Counted from the stretch's first letter, positions 1 through 10,163 are shown. The stretch is DNA of 36,890 nt from Owenia fusiformis (GCA_903813345.2 CAIIXF020000068.1:1-36890), one strand, 5' to 3'. Notes: generated by a model not told the origin, from the sequence alone. Program-made: numbers and translations.

Positions 1-490
1 TGTCAATATCTATAGGTTTACGCGTTTTTTAACCTTGGTCTGAGATTCGACCCTTGATGAGGCATGATTAGGTGACCTGAATCAAGGTCATTCCTATGAA
101 AAATATCAATATCTAGGTATTGGTGATTTAAAGTCCTTTGGGCTGCTGTGACCCTTGGCAACCAATGATAAGGGGAACTGAGTTCAAGGGCAATGTTAAT
201 GGGTCAAGTTTGTTTCAAGATCAAATATTAATATCTAAGTTTTTGGCGTAGTAACTACCTTGGGGCTACAATGACCCTTGACGACAAATGATTAGGTGAC
301 CTAAGGTCAAAGTCAATGTGTATTGGCCAACGTCATTTCAAGGCCATATCTAGGTATCTGGCGTTTCACGAGGTTTCAACAAGTTCATCTCAATTAAAAA
401 ATCAGTCAAAGTCACGTTATCAATACAGGTATTTTGCATTTTATGGAGACTGCTGCTATGTGGGGACCCTTGGTGATCCACTCGAACATT
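1..490. repeat. Diverged tandem repeat, about 100-120 bp period
   Basis: A phrase like 'gacccttg..gatta.gtgacct' recurs near 50, 150, 271 and (shortened) 466. A second phrase, 'atatctaggt' followed by 'ttggcg/ttggtg', recurs near 5, 107, 231 and 345. The copies are spaced about 100-122 bp apart and are well diverged, so this is an old tandem repeat of roughly four units that probably starts before the window. The short reading frame at 316-501 lies inside it and shows no family signature. Confidence 0.6.
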
Positions 491-644
491 TAGATTTCTA
501 GTATTTGTAAAGATGTATAAAAGTTAAAATATGTACTTACCACGAGCTCCTATCGTTGGATTAAAATAAGGAGTATGGTTTTAATCTTTAAAATTGGCTA
601 AGTCATGGTTATTCAACAATAGTATGTTCGAAATACCGCTGTGT

Positions 645-761
645 AATGCCTGGATCACATTTGCTGCGAGTATTTTGTTCAAAATTGAATACATTTCTGA
701 ACACAATACTCAATCAGCCGGGCGCCGTAGTGAAAATCGGAGCAAATGTGACCAAGGCATA
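645..761. mobile_element. Hairpin MITE, copy 1 (left arm partly deleted)
   Basis: The right arm (about 695-761) carries 'gccgggcgccgtagtg' and 'cggagcaaatgtgacca'. Its reverse complement matches the left end (645-690: 'atgcctggatcacattt' then 'gagtattttgttca'), except that about 30 bases of the left arm containing the 'cggcgcccggc' block are missing. The copy at 4294-4437 keeps both arms. No coding capacity is seen; non-autonomous DNA transposon of unknown superfamily. Confidence 0.65.
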
Positions 762-1137
762 CAACAATTGATTAATACACAATCGTATCAGTTTCACATT
801 TAGCGCGGTCAGAAGCATTTACAAAAATACAGCCAGAGTTGGCAATCATATAAAATGAAACCAATCCCGCTGTGATTCATAGAAATAACCAATTTACTGC
901 ATTGAGTTCAATGTTATAACCAAGTCGATTAACACGAGTGTCCGATTCATTGTAGCACATTTAATCCTTGACTGTTCTCCAGAAAGCAATAAGCTGACAT
1001 ATATTATTTTCTTACATTTTAATAAAACTAAAAAGATAATAAATGTTTTAAGCGTAAAATCAAAGCAGAACCATATAATAATTTTTTTTAAATTACGCTG
1101 GAATTCCAACTGGATACAACTGACGAGTTGTATTTAA
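762..1137. other. Non-coding spacer
   Basis: AT-rich sequence with no convincing coding frame, RNA gene or repeat structure. The minus-strand frame at 894-1109 is composition-driven and shows no domain. Confidence 0.5.
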
Positions 1138-1139
1138 GG

Positions 1140-1925
1140 TGGCCTAAAGTGCTGCTTATTTTTATCGTGAAGCCACTTAGTAAAATTACAATTTCTCTGC
1201 ACCCTGGTGTTCAATCAACATCATTCGAGTATCTATGTGTTCCTGACACGTCTGGGCATCCGGTTATGACAACGTCTACCCATTGTTTGCACGCAAAATT
1301 GACGTAATTCATGATTGAAATCGGGAAGACAAAAATATGTGATACTCTTTCAGAATTGTTTATAATAACTATTTACAAAAATGTTCCCGAGACACAAATC
1401 CATGTAGGTAAGGTTTGTTTGAAAGTCGAAAAGCCCCAATAAGACAATAAAAACCCAGATTAAACCCGGAAGAATGCAGATTTCATGTAATGATTTACGT
1501 TCATGTAAACAAGTAGAATACATATAATCCCCATATAAAACACTGGTCTACGTGGCATGTAATAACATGTTCAAATTGAATTTTAGAAAAATTTCAACAT
1601 AGCATTTGCTTCCGTGTTCTGTATGCCCCTCTACCTGCTTAAGAAGGCAATGCATTTTCAAATAAAACCTTAGCCAAGTAGATTAGAGTCTCTATGACAC
1701 TTTTGTGAATAGTTTTCACAAGCAATTTTGTTGTGAATCTCAAATTTTGTCTTCCCGATTTCGGTCATGAATTACGTCAATTACGCGTGCAAACTTTGTG
1801 TAGACATTGCTATTCCCGGACGCCCAAACGTGTCAGGAACACATAGATCTTGATTGGACATCAGGTTGCAGAGAAATCGTATTTTTAATGAGTGGCTTCA
1901 CGAAAAAATAAAAAGGCTATACGCC
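1140..1925. mobile_element. Long imperfect palindrome (foldback/MITE type), about 785 bp
   Basis: The sequence at about 1165-1345 ('cgtgaagccact', 'atctatgtgttcctgacacg', 'ttgacgtaattcatga', 'tcgggaagacaaa') returns as its reverse complement at about 1743-1912. A weaker match continues inward ('aactatttacaaaa' near 1367 against the complement of 1710-1720; 'aaggtttgtttgaaa' near 1410 against the complement of about 1660). The outer ends are less similar, so exact termini and target duplication are uncertain. No transposase frame lies between the arms, so this looks like a non-autonomous foldback element. Confidence 0.7.
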
Positions 1926-2008
1926 TGTTAAGTGGAGTCAAAAGTGAAGACCATTTTGAATTGACGCTCAGTATAAATATATAATACTTTTGTTTTTTCA
2001 TATCGGAA

Positions 2009-2083
2009 GCACGTTGGCCTCATGGGTTACGTGCCTAGCTTCCATGCTCTAAGTTAGTCGATCGAGACCCGTTCATGTCGAAT
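2009..2083 (+). mobile_element. tRNA-derived SINE head
   Basis: The stretch begins 'gcacgttggcctcatgggtt', resembling a pol III A box (tggcctagtggtta-type), and about 45 bases later has 'gatcgagaccc', resembling a B box (ggttcgaatcc-type). Length and box spacing fit a tRNA-like SINE head better than a functional tRNA: the ends do not pair as an acceptor stem and no anticodon loop can be drawn with confidence. It is followed by the tandem body at 2135-2575, which may be the rest of the same element. Confidence 0.5.
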
Positions 2084-2134
2084 TTTTTGATTTGCTTGTT
2101 CTCAAATATAATAAGTAGAGCAAAATCCAGAAAA

Positions 2135-2575
2135 AGTAGATCAAAAATACTCCAATGGAGTATAAAATTGTCACCAGGATTCCGAAATGAGACGAATGTT
2201 AACTCGTTCAATCTCGGCAGATAAAGAAGTAGATCAGAAAATCCGGATTAATCCGAACAAGGTTCGGGAATTTTCGTCATAAGAAGTAAATCAAAAATAC
2301 TCCAATGGAGTATAAAATTGTCACCAGGATTCCGAAATGAGACGAATGTTAACTCGTGAAATCTCGGAAGATAAAGTAGGTCAGAAAATCCGGATTAATC
2401 CGAACAAGGTTCGGGAATTTTCATCATAAGAAGTAGATCAAAAATACTCCAAGTGGAGTATAAAATTGTCACCAGGATTCTGAAATATGACGAATCAAAT
2501 CGGCAAACTTCGGTAGAATTATGAAGTGCATAAAAACCGAAATGATCCGAACAGAGTTCGGATAAAATCGTGAAA
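2135..2575 (+). repeat. Tandem repeat, three copies of about 150 bp
   Basis: Units start at about 2135, 2285 and 2432 with 'agtagatcaaaaatactcca', continue through 'gtcaccaggattc' and end with 'ccgaacaaggttcggg'. The first two are nearly identical; the third diverges in its second half. A partial copy sits at 2114-2134. Each unit contains the short palindrome 'actccaatggagt'. The block follows directly on the SINE-like head. Confidence 0.85.
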
Positions 2576-2608
2576 CAGGTGTCAGGGGCTTCCCCTCATC
2601 TTTCCCGA

Positions 2609-2706
2609 CATGGTTCTAGAAGCCTTATATGGATCTATCACGTGACATTCAAAATGACGTTCCTATATGGTTCTATGGGCCTTATATGGATCTTTCGAAC
2701 ACGTGA
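2609..2706. repeat. Short direct duplication
   Basis: 'tggttctagaagccttatat' at 2611 is repeated as 'tggttctatgggccttatat' at about 2668. Both copies are followed by 'ggatct' and then 'cacgtgac', giving a period of about 58 bp. It lies between two other tandem blocks. Confidence 0.6.
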
Positions 2707-2739
2707 CCAAAAAATACCAGATCAAAATCAAAATTTCAC

Positions 2740-3000
2740 CTTGACCATTGGATGGGATTTCATAAAAAATATCTAAGAAAACATATCCTCGTGATCCTTA
2801 AATAACTTAAATTCGATCATTTTATCTTCACCCCTTGATTGAATTTTATAAAAGAAGTCATGAAAACACATCATTATGTAAGGGTTTTCACCTAAATTAC
2901 CTCGTTGATCTTGACCCTTCAATTGAATTTCATTGAAACATATTTTATGAAAAAATATCATCATGTTATGATTTGTATTTGAATAAGACCGTTTTATCTA
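2740..3000. repeat. Diverged tandem repeat, about 85 bp period
   Basis: Three diverged copies start near 2743, 2830 and 2911. Each reads 'ccttgattgaatttcat'-like sequence, then 'catgaaaacacatcat'-like sequence. The short minus-strand frame at 2773-2964 is a by-product of this repeat. Confidence 0.55.
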
Positions 3001-3029
3001 AATACTTGGATAATATTTCATTGAAAATG

Positions 3030-4290
3030 CACTTAAAAAATATTGGATTGGATTTACAGGATTTGCCCTAATTTATCAATGTAATGTAAGTTTTAGATTA
3101 ACTCTCAATTAGGGTTCTATTTTAACTTTTTTGAAATTAATACTTCCCAGGACTCGCTCTCTAAATACATGTAGCTTATAAAAATTCAACCCTATGATGT
3201 GATTTCGTTGGAAAAAATATGTCAAGTCCAGAATCAAATGATTTGTCCAGAACCTCTTAAGATCCTGTTGTATACTAAAACTGTTATTAATCAACAAATT
3301 TAGATGAAGACAATATAAAAATTCGAATCAAGTATGAAAAGGTGTCTAAGTATATAAATCTTATGGGTAATGGATATTTGAATTAAACAGAGGTGGGTTA
3401 ATTTATATTGTGCTATGAATTACGCTATTATTCAAAATTGCAGCTAAGATGCCTGTTTTATGAAAAATATCATGGAAGATGTATTCTAGATATCAGTAGT
3501 ATTCTCAGAAATTTATTATCTGAAACGGATAATATCTGGCCACTCAGACAAACAATCGCAGACGTAGGCTAAGCTTGTTTATTTAACAGTTAGATTTGTT
3601 GACTTACCGATCCGTATTTCAATCTCCGGGAAGACGTTCTTTTCACTTTGTATTTGCGTGCAGTGTAATAAAAGTTGATACTTTTGTTCAAAAATGTACT
3701 TTTAATGGCCATTTTATGCCTTTTATTTCCAAATTATGTTTTGTTTTGATGTCAGTGTGAAAAGTCAAGAAACGTCAACCCCGACTTTTAATTAAAAAAT
3801 GTTGGTTAATCACTTATGGCAAATCACAAGGTTGATGATGTCAACGGACTATGATCGTGGAAGGCTATCGATATCAGGTGTACATCGCATAGAAAATAAA
3901 TATAGCTAATTTTTCGCACTGATATGATGATGACTATTCTGGCGAATTGGGTAGATATTTCTCAGTTTTTTCCGATAATAAAACTATTCATTTCTATCAA
4001 TTTTACAAACGGGGTCCTTTGAATGCACATTAAAACTATTAAAGTATTTATCGGGCGTACATGCTCGTTCTGTCATGTTACTTACATTTCATTTGCAAGT
4101 TGTCCACATATTAATCCGGCGTTTTGTTTAATCAAATTTTCCGCCCCTTGAGGTTTCCGACTGTAAAACTTTATATTTAATACTAACAAATGCATCAGTT
4201 AATATTTTCAGAATACAAATTTTCCATTTTTATTTCTCTGATAGATAAAGTCTCATTTTGAATCTGTTCTTTTATTAAAGCGTATGCTTT
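3030..4290. other. Non-coding stretch
   Basis: AT-rich sequence without a recognisable exon, RNA gene or repeat family. Frames of about 60 codons exist but have low-complexity composition and no domain signature. Confidence 0.45.
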
Positions 4291-4293
4291 TAT

Positions 4294-4437
4294 AATGCCG
4301 TGGTCACATTTGCTCAGATTTTCAGCACCGGCGCCCGGCCGATGAGTATTTTGTTCAAATTTGTATTCAATTCTGAACAAAAATACTCAATCTGCCGGGC
4401 GCCGTAATGAAAATCGGAGCAAATGTTACCAAGTCAT
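4294..4437. mobile_element. Hairpin MITE, copy 2 (both arms present)
   Basis: The left arm runs 'tggtcacatttgctc', 'gattttca', 'ggcgcccggc', 'gagtattttgttca'. The right arm is its near-exact reverse complement, with the turn around 4365-4370. This is the complete version of the copy at 645-761, in the same orientation. No coding potential. Confidence 0.75.
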
Positions 4438-4551
4438 AACTGATGAAAAAATCAAATGAAGTTTCAAACATCAAAGTAGAGATGACACTTGTTAAAATTG
4501 CCGGTTTCATTTTTGTAGTATATCCAAAAGATATAAACTAGTGTCGACAGG

Positions 4552-4775
4552 CATAGGCGTAGCCAGGGGGGGGGGGGGGGTTGCGGTGCATAACCAATAA
4601 AATAGAACCAAGAAATAGAAGAAGAGATAGAAGCTTCAAGCTCAATTTTGAAAGAAGTTGCATCTTTTGGCTTGCTTTTGCCACGATCGCAACTCCCTCC
4701 CCCCGACTGAAAACCGTTATTGTTTTTTGGCGATCGCACCCCCCCCCCCCCGACTGAAAGTTGGCTACGCCCCTG
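4552..4775. mobile_element. MITE with CGTAGCCA ends and long G/C tracts, copy 1
   Basis: The left end reads 'cataggcgtagcca' and the right end is the complement of 'caggggcgtagcca', so the termini are inverted repeats. Next to the left end is a run of about 15-16 G and near the right end a run of about a dozen C. Two 'gcgatcgca/acgatcgcaa' blocks followed by 'ccgactgaaa' lie near the right end. Overlapping minus-strand frames of 85-91 codons cover it but are explained by the element, not by a protein family. Superfamily not assigned. Confidence 0.7.
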
Positions 4776-4795
4776 GACATGGATAATAGGGGCAC

Positions 4796-5176
4796 TATTA
4801 CGCTGCGTGCAGAGTCTAATTATAAACTACAAGAAGACGAAACTCTCATCTAAGAAGTGAAGTCGAACAAATGCAAAGGATAGGGTACTATAGAAGGGGA
4901 TCATATTAAAGCACGATCTAGTTCACAACGCCTTTAACTTTTTTTCTTCAACTGTTGCCCTTTGTGCATTTCAAAAATAAGATATCTTAATCTGATTTGT
5001 TCCACCTTTCTTTTCGCTCAGTTCTGCAATATTATGTCAACATGTTGTTTAGGATTATGTCATTTGCGAAATAGCTGTAAGACATTATGAGAATGAATAT
5101 GGGAGTTTCCACGATAATGTTGTTCACATGATTTTATACACATACCTGCATAACAATCGGAGACAGAAGATTTAAT
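4796..5176. other. Non-coding spacer
   Basis: No exon, repeat or RNA gene is supported here. Confidence 0.45.
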
Positions 5177-5339
5177 ATTGTCCAACAAAACAATAAGAAT
5201 CTAACATTTAATGATAACAAAAGGATTAATTGCTTAGTTCTCTTTGTCTTAGTCTTTGTTTTCTTAAATGCGGAAGTTTACCAACATCACCTAGATTACA
5301 TAAGAGATCATCTAACAGTCTAAAATTGCCTTTAATTGC
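5177..5339. repeat. Dispersed direct repeat, copy A (163 bp)
   Basis: From 'attgtccaacaaaacaataa' to 'ctaaaattgcctttaattg' this segment is repeated in the same orientation at 5685-5846 with scattered substitutions. It includes 'tctttgtcttagtctttgtt' and 'agagatcatctaacagtcta' in both copies. The sequence between the copies is unrelated. Confidence 0.85.
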
Positions 5340-5684
5340 AAGTTAATGCATTCCGACCAAAATGTGTATACCTGTAATTTGGGGGGAGGCGATGTTACAT
5401 CACAACGCTACAACGTTCATATAGAAATATACAATAAGCATGTCCGTATAAAAGCTAAAATTATAAAAACTCATTTCAAAGTAATTCTGTTCATGGAAGC
5501 GTCAAGTTATGAAAAACAATGCTAAACTGCTAAACACTCAAACAAATCGACTTGATTACCTTTGAAAACTTCTTGAGAGGAAATGGACAAATGTATTTTT
5601 CTAACTCATTAGAACGTCTGTCTGATTGAAATACTATTTTTAAATACAAACATAAATGGTTTAATCTTGGTCAGAAGTCTGAAC
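5340..5684. other. Spacer between the two direct-repeat copies
   Basis: About 345 bp without a coding frame of note. A short G run (ggggggagg, near 5381) is the only visible oddity. Confidence 0.4.
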
Positions 5685-5846
5685 ATTGTCCAACAAAATA
5701 ATAAGAATCTTACACTTAATGATTACAAAAGGATTAATTGCCATATAGTCTTTGTCTTAGTCTTTGTTTTTCTAACGGCGGAAGTGTACCAACATCACCT
5801 TGATTACAGAAGAGATCATCTAACAGTCTAAAATTGCTTTTAATTC
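5685..5846. repeat. Dispersed direct repeat, copy B (162 bp)
   Basis: Second copy of the segment at 5177-5339, beginning 'attgtccaacaaaataataa' and ending 'ctaaaattgcttttaatt'. Offset between copies is 508 bp. Confidence 0.85.
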
Positions 5847-6527
5847 CCGGGTTTTAATTACATTTTATGAATAGACTTTTTTGCCTCCATTCTCATTTTT
5901 AAACCTGTTTCTGTTCGCGTATTTAACAATTGTGATAAATTATTCAGTTAGTGTCGAAATCAAAACAATTTTCTACATTATAGTCCCCTCCTCTTGCACT
6001 GACTAAATATTAAAATAAGCCAGTCTGATTGCGAATTTACAAATCCTGTAAAAGTAGCTTCAAACCGCCTTTTAATCAGAGAAAACAATAAGTTAATTCA
6101 TCTGATTGCGAAAAATACGAATCAATCTGATTATCTGATATCTCCATGCTATTTGATTCGTGCATCATCTACAAGTCAGTCGGGTAAGGGTGAAATTATT
6201 TCATTTGAAAACAGAAATAAATATCAGAACCCCTCTAGCATAACGATTCGGAAGAAATTCATACAAAAATAAGGTACACAACTGATGAAGGGTCGCACGC
6301 AATGCACGCACCCCTCTCCTCCTCCGTGTTTGCCCACACACGACCATATTTGACAATTTTTCTAAAAGCGTTTTCCCCGGGAATATAGGTGTAGTGGTTG
6401 CCAGAAGTCGCACAGCTTGGGAGTCAGGGTATCCTGATCCATGCCTCAACGCCTGACGGGTCTGATATTTAGAGGGGGCGCAAAAAATATTAGGGGGCGG
6501 GGTAAATATGAAAGTTGCCAAAATATC
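5847..6527. other. Non-coding stretch with a possible degenerate tRNA-like patch
   Basis: Mostly AT-rich. The part at 6290-6450 is more balanced in composition. Within it, 'gtgtagtggttgcca' (about 6390) followed about 45 bases later by 'ggtatcctgatcc' resembles very degenerate pol III A and B boxes, so a decayed SINE is possible. The 127-codon minus-strand frame over 6201-6584 runs through this patch and into the next MITE and shows no recognisable domain. Confidence 0.3.
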
Positions 6528-6716
6528 CATAGGCGTAGCCAGGAGGGGAGGGGGTTCGATGGTTGCGATCGCAACCTCCCCCATAACAATAAAAATAAAA
6601 CTCTGAGAAAGAAGAAGAAAGGAGCTTTAAAATGCCACAATCACACCCTCCTGACTGAAAACCGAAATATTTTTGGCGATCGCATCCCCCCTGACTGGAA
6701 GCTGGCTACGCCCTTG
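6528..6716. mobile_element. MITE with CGTAGCCA ends, copy 2, 5-bp target duplication
   Basis: Starts 'cataggcgtagccagg' and ends with the complement of 'caagggcgtagccag'. The five bases ATATC at 6523-6527 are repeated at 6717-6721, consistent with a 5-bp target-site duplication. It shares internal features with the copy at 4552-4775: 'gttgcgatcgcaacc' near the left end, 'gcgatcgcat' plus 'ctgactgaaaaccg' on the right. Reading frames inside it are by-products. Confidence 0.75.
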
Positions 6717-8020
6717 ATATCTGTTTTTGGTCATCAATAAAACTATATTTATATGGTGGGGATTTATGGATTTTGATAACAATAGGCTTTAATGTTTTAT
6801 TTATCATGATGCTTTTATGTAGGCTATTAATTACAGTTCTTTTGCAATATAAAACTGGTATGTTTATGCAAATTCCAAGTGGACTAATATAAAGGGATAT
6901 TGTTTCATTATGTGGACTTGAGAAAGTCCAACATACTCATTGCTTTCAACCCAAAACTTAAAATAGGAAGTTATCAAGATCCCAAGAACACGATCGCTAC
7001 TTAAACAATACGTTTGTAAAATCCCGGCGATCGAAATGCAATCAAACTTTTGCAATCAGGTGCCTAATTAGTCTTTTGATCAAGTTTTACGACTGAACTT
7101 TTCGTGAGAAGCAAACACAATCATCATATAAACATTTTTCTAGTAAATCTAAAATAGAGTAAAACCCAGGGAAAAAGATCGCGTGGTTATTTGATTATTT
7201 CATAGGAATTAGGCATATTTCAATTTTGAAATAACAAAAGTCAGTCTCGGAAGAATTTACCAAGCATTCCCTGCTTCGATGCATTTTTATTGCAGAGTCG
7301 TTTAGCGCCGATATGAATTCATTATAGGGCATTAGGGTTGTGCTTTATTTGTTTTATTTATATAAATGTTATAAAATGTGTACGACACTTTAATGAATTA
7401 TTTTTAGGGTTACAATGCATATTTGACTTTTCCCTCTAAACGTTTAAAATCCATCTTTATACTTTTCTTAGTTTGCTTCAATAAAATTAACATTGGATCC
7501 CAGACAGTTATCAAATTATCAGACATTTGATTAATATAGATATTTGTACTTCCTTTTACCAGTGGTGCTGGTGTGACTGAGATTCGAATCTAATCTGTTT
7601 GATTTTTATGTAAATTGAGAGGAATAAAGTTTTATTTTAAGCGTTTTAACAATCTTAACGTTTGGTGTGCTGCTCAACTTAATACACAATCAAAGGTCAG
7701 AATACAGAAATAAGAACATGCCCTTTATTTGTTATTCAAGCTAGAGCAATATCCCCGTTATAAAACCAAAATAACTGCGGTTAGGTACCATATCTTGATT
7801 ACAGTTAAGACAGGCCATCTCATTCTGGTATGCCAGAGCCACTCTTATATGCAGATTGTGGAAGGATAAAGACAAAGGGGTCGCGGCTATCGCGATGAGA
7901 CCATCTTATTTCTAGGAATTGTTTCTGCCTCTCATTCCTTAAACCGGCTTCGTTAAACAGTGCCAAAATATATAAGTCGGAGCCAAAAACAAGACTATTT
8001 TTATATTTAAATCCCCTTAC
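6717..8020. other. Non-coding stretch
   Basis: AT-rich with no repeat structure I can follow. A B-box-like 'gattcgaatct' occurs near 7581 without an A box in register, so I call no SINE or tRNA. The last 200 bases lie downstream of the exon at 8021-8092 on the minus strand and are probably its intron, although the reading frame stays open to 7820. Confidence 0.4.
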
Positions 8021-8092
8021 CTTGTGAATGTCTATGCATGCATCTGGGTTTCCCACCTTTGGGAGGGAGCCAATATACACATAGATTACCTC
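8021..8092 (-). CDS. Probable internal coding exon, 24 codons, unknown protein
   Basis: On the minus strand a 12-base C run (complement of 8107-8118) and 'cttgtccatggccag' form a strong polypyrimidine tract and acceptor ending at 8093. The exon ends 'cattcacaag' followed by 'gtaagg', a near-perfect donor. Between them are exactly 72 bases, phase 0 at both ends, encoding a peptide that begins EVIYVYIGSLPKVG and ends DACIDIHK. Composition is more balanced than the flanks. The frame remains open past the donor to 7820, so a longer exon or a decayed element cannot be excluded. I do not recognise the family and see no neighbouring exon. Confidence 0.45.
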
Positions 8093-8936
8093 CTGGCCAT
8101 GGACAAGGGGGGGGGGGGCACAGAAACGAACATTCTGGGGTCATAAGGGATACTTGGGGAAGGGGGAGTGGTGGTGGTGAATAGCGAAGTCGGGGAGTGA
8201 AGTTAAGGGGTACTGAAATCTTTCTTTTGATATTTAGTGCTTGAATGTAGACTTGTTTCCACTCCCCGCATTCTAGTAGAATTTAAATATTTGATCCAAA
8301 GGAGTTATTTTAAATCAAACTTGCATTCCGATTACAAAATATAATATTTTAAGAACTTTTCATGATTTTTTTTTATTTTCACACTTTTGAAAAATGACTA
8401 AGTCAGAGAATGGCATCCTTGCTGCAAGGGTATTTTACAAGTATATACCCTTGCTTCTCTCTATTCAATTGTTGAGCTTGAGCAAACAAACTGGACATTA
8501 AACAATATTAGCCTACACAACATACCTTAAGAGAACTACTACACACAGTGTACAAGGGTAATTAAAATCCTGTTACACAGTCTACAAAGCTGTCTTTATA
8601 CTACAGCAGTATGCCCTTACATATCTTACGACTTAAAAGTTTGTTATATGTAACAAAAAATCATAGGATTTATACAAATATTAGCTTAAGAATAAAACAT
8701 CATCCGTAGAACATTCTATAGTATATGTCCAAAATTAAAATATTTAACCATTTCACGAAAAAGAAAAATAATACTGCAGAAATATGGTGGTTTGAAGAGA
8801 CACAAATGGTAAGATTATTCATAAGTTCCAGGAAAGGAGACATGTAATTGGACAATTTGCACAACGCATTTTCTGTGCATTTTCTGCAATGACCACTAGG
8901 AAACTCATCTTATATAATATATAAGATACAAATTAC
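8093..8936. other. Non-coding stretch with G tract and a hairpin
   Basis: Contains a 12-base G run at 8107-8118 followed by further G-rich sequence to about 8175. A perfect 10-bp inverted repeat, 'gcaagggtat' at 8424-8433 and 'atacccttgc' at 8445-8454, encloses an 11-base loop. Otherwise AT-rich without genes. Confidence 0.5.
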
Positions 8937-9640
8937 ATGAATAGCAATCCGCTTAATATTAAAAAAATCCTTGAAAAGAGATATATAAAATATTGGGAGA
9001 AAACTGTCAATGATAATAAAGGGAAATTAGAATTTTTGAATAATATCAAACAACGATGGGGAAAAGAACGATATTTGGATTTAATAAGGAACGCTGAACA
9101 TAGGAAATCTATGACGCGATTAAGAATAAGTGCACACAATTTAGAAATAGAACGAGGAAGATATAAAAGACCAATAATCCCGAGAGATCAAAGAAAATGC
9201 AAATTATGTAAAATAAACACTGGAACGGAAACTCATTTTATTTTTGAATGCCAAAAATTGGAAAAAATGAGATATGAATACTTTGATACGTTTAACTCAA
9301 TTTGCCCAAATCTAACTGTATTGACTCCCGAAGAAAAGGCTTATTATATGTTTAATGCTGAGGGTAATACGTGTATCACCTTTGCAAAATACCTTTATGA
9401 AATAATTGAAAAGAGATCAACTATATTAACAATATAAATATATACATGTAGGCTAATAGTAGTGGTTGGTATATATCTAATGATCAGTCAATCGCATTAT
9501 ATTGTCATTTTATGCCATGTAAAATTTGCATTGTATGTTACTGTAATTGTATGTATAGTTTTAGTTTTTATTTTATCATGTTTATTTGCTGTACACTTAC
9601 CCGAAAGGGATTTTTAGTACAATAAAGCATTGAATAATAT
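8937..9640 (+). mobile_element. LINE retrotransposon 3' end (ORF C-terminus plus 3' UTR)
   Basis: A 166-codon frame (8937-9437) carries KCKLCKINTGTETHFIFEC, a C-x2-C-x8-H-x4-C zinc-binding pattern found at the C-terminus of many non-LTR retrotransposon polyproteins downstream of the RT. No RT motif precedes it, so this is a 5'-truncated copy, the usual product of abortive target-primed reverse transcription. A roughly 200-base 3' UTR follows, ending 'acaataaagcattgaata', typical of CR1/L2/Jockey-type tails. The ATG at 8937 is simply the first in the surviving frame. Clade not assigned. Confidence 0.75.
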
Positions 9641-9764
9641 AAGGCCCCAAGAATGAAACTACCTAGGCTTGAGTGAAGGGCTGAATTTAGGCATAAATGA
9701 AGTCCTTTGAAGAAGGATGGAGAATGGACTCTTAATGACACGTCCCCTTTGTTTTCAATTCTTT

Positions 9765-9970
9765 TCAAAGAAATTTTTTTCCAACATTATTTTTCAAATT
9801 TTTTTCACATTTTTTTGCATAATTTTTTTTTCAGAATTTTTTTTCAAATTTTTTTTCAAATCTTTTTCACCATTTTTTCACAATTTTTTACATAATTTTT
9901 TCCACAATTTTTTTCTAATTTTTATTTTCACATTTTTCCCGAAAATATTTTTAAATTTAAAAAAAAAATG
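9765..9970 (+). repeat. T-rich low-complexity tract
   Basis: Irregular repeats of T runs separated by 'caaa', 'caca' or 'cata'. The phenylalanine-rich frames of 62 and 85 codons here (9707-9974) are artefacts of this tract. Confidence 0.9.
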
Positions 9971-9984
9971 TTAACATACGATTT

Positions 9985-10160
9985 ATATGTCCCGGAGCTC
10001 CGTTGGATCGGGACATACAAAAAATATTTGCCCAGATATGGAATATATTCCCGATTGATATGTCCCTGAGACCTCATCAGATATGGAATACATAATTAAA
10101 TGCCTCTTAATTTAAGAGGCATTTGAATTTATGATATCTGATATACTATCAGATATCATA
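9985..10160 (+). repeat. Cluster of perfect hairpins upstream of the retroelement frame
   Basis: Three stem-loops follow one another. 'tatgtcccg' pairs with 'cgggacata' (about 9988-10018). 'aaatgcctctta' pairs with 'taagaggcattt' across a 3-base loop (about 10098-10124). 'atgatatctgata' pairs with 'tatcagatatcat' across a 3-base loop (about 10131-10160), followed by another half-copy 'aatatctgatag'. The phrase 'agatatggaata' also occurs twice (about 10034 and 10079). They sit directly before the decayed reading frame and may be its 5' untranslated/terminal region. Confidence 0.7.
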
Positions 10161-10163
10161 ATA

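Noticed and set aside
2009-2083. Functional tRNA gene
   Set aside because: A- and B-like boxes are present, but the acceptor arms do not pair and the sequence leads into a tandem body; a SINE head fits better.
4464-4795. Overlapping minus-strand frames of 85-91 codons
   Set aside because: They lie inside the G/C-tract MITE and read through homopolymers.
6201-6584. 127-codon minus-strand frame as a gene
   Set aside because: It crosses into the MITE at 6528, has no splice-site support and shows no recognisable domain.
9707-9974. Phenylalanine-rich frames suggesting membrane segments
   Set aside because: They are translations of a T-rich low-complexity tract.
10098-10160. Intrinsic (rho-independent) terminators
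   Set aside because: The hairpins are AT-rich, lack a following T run and lie upstream of the coding remnant in animal DNA.
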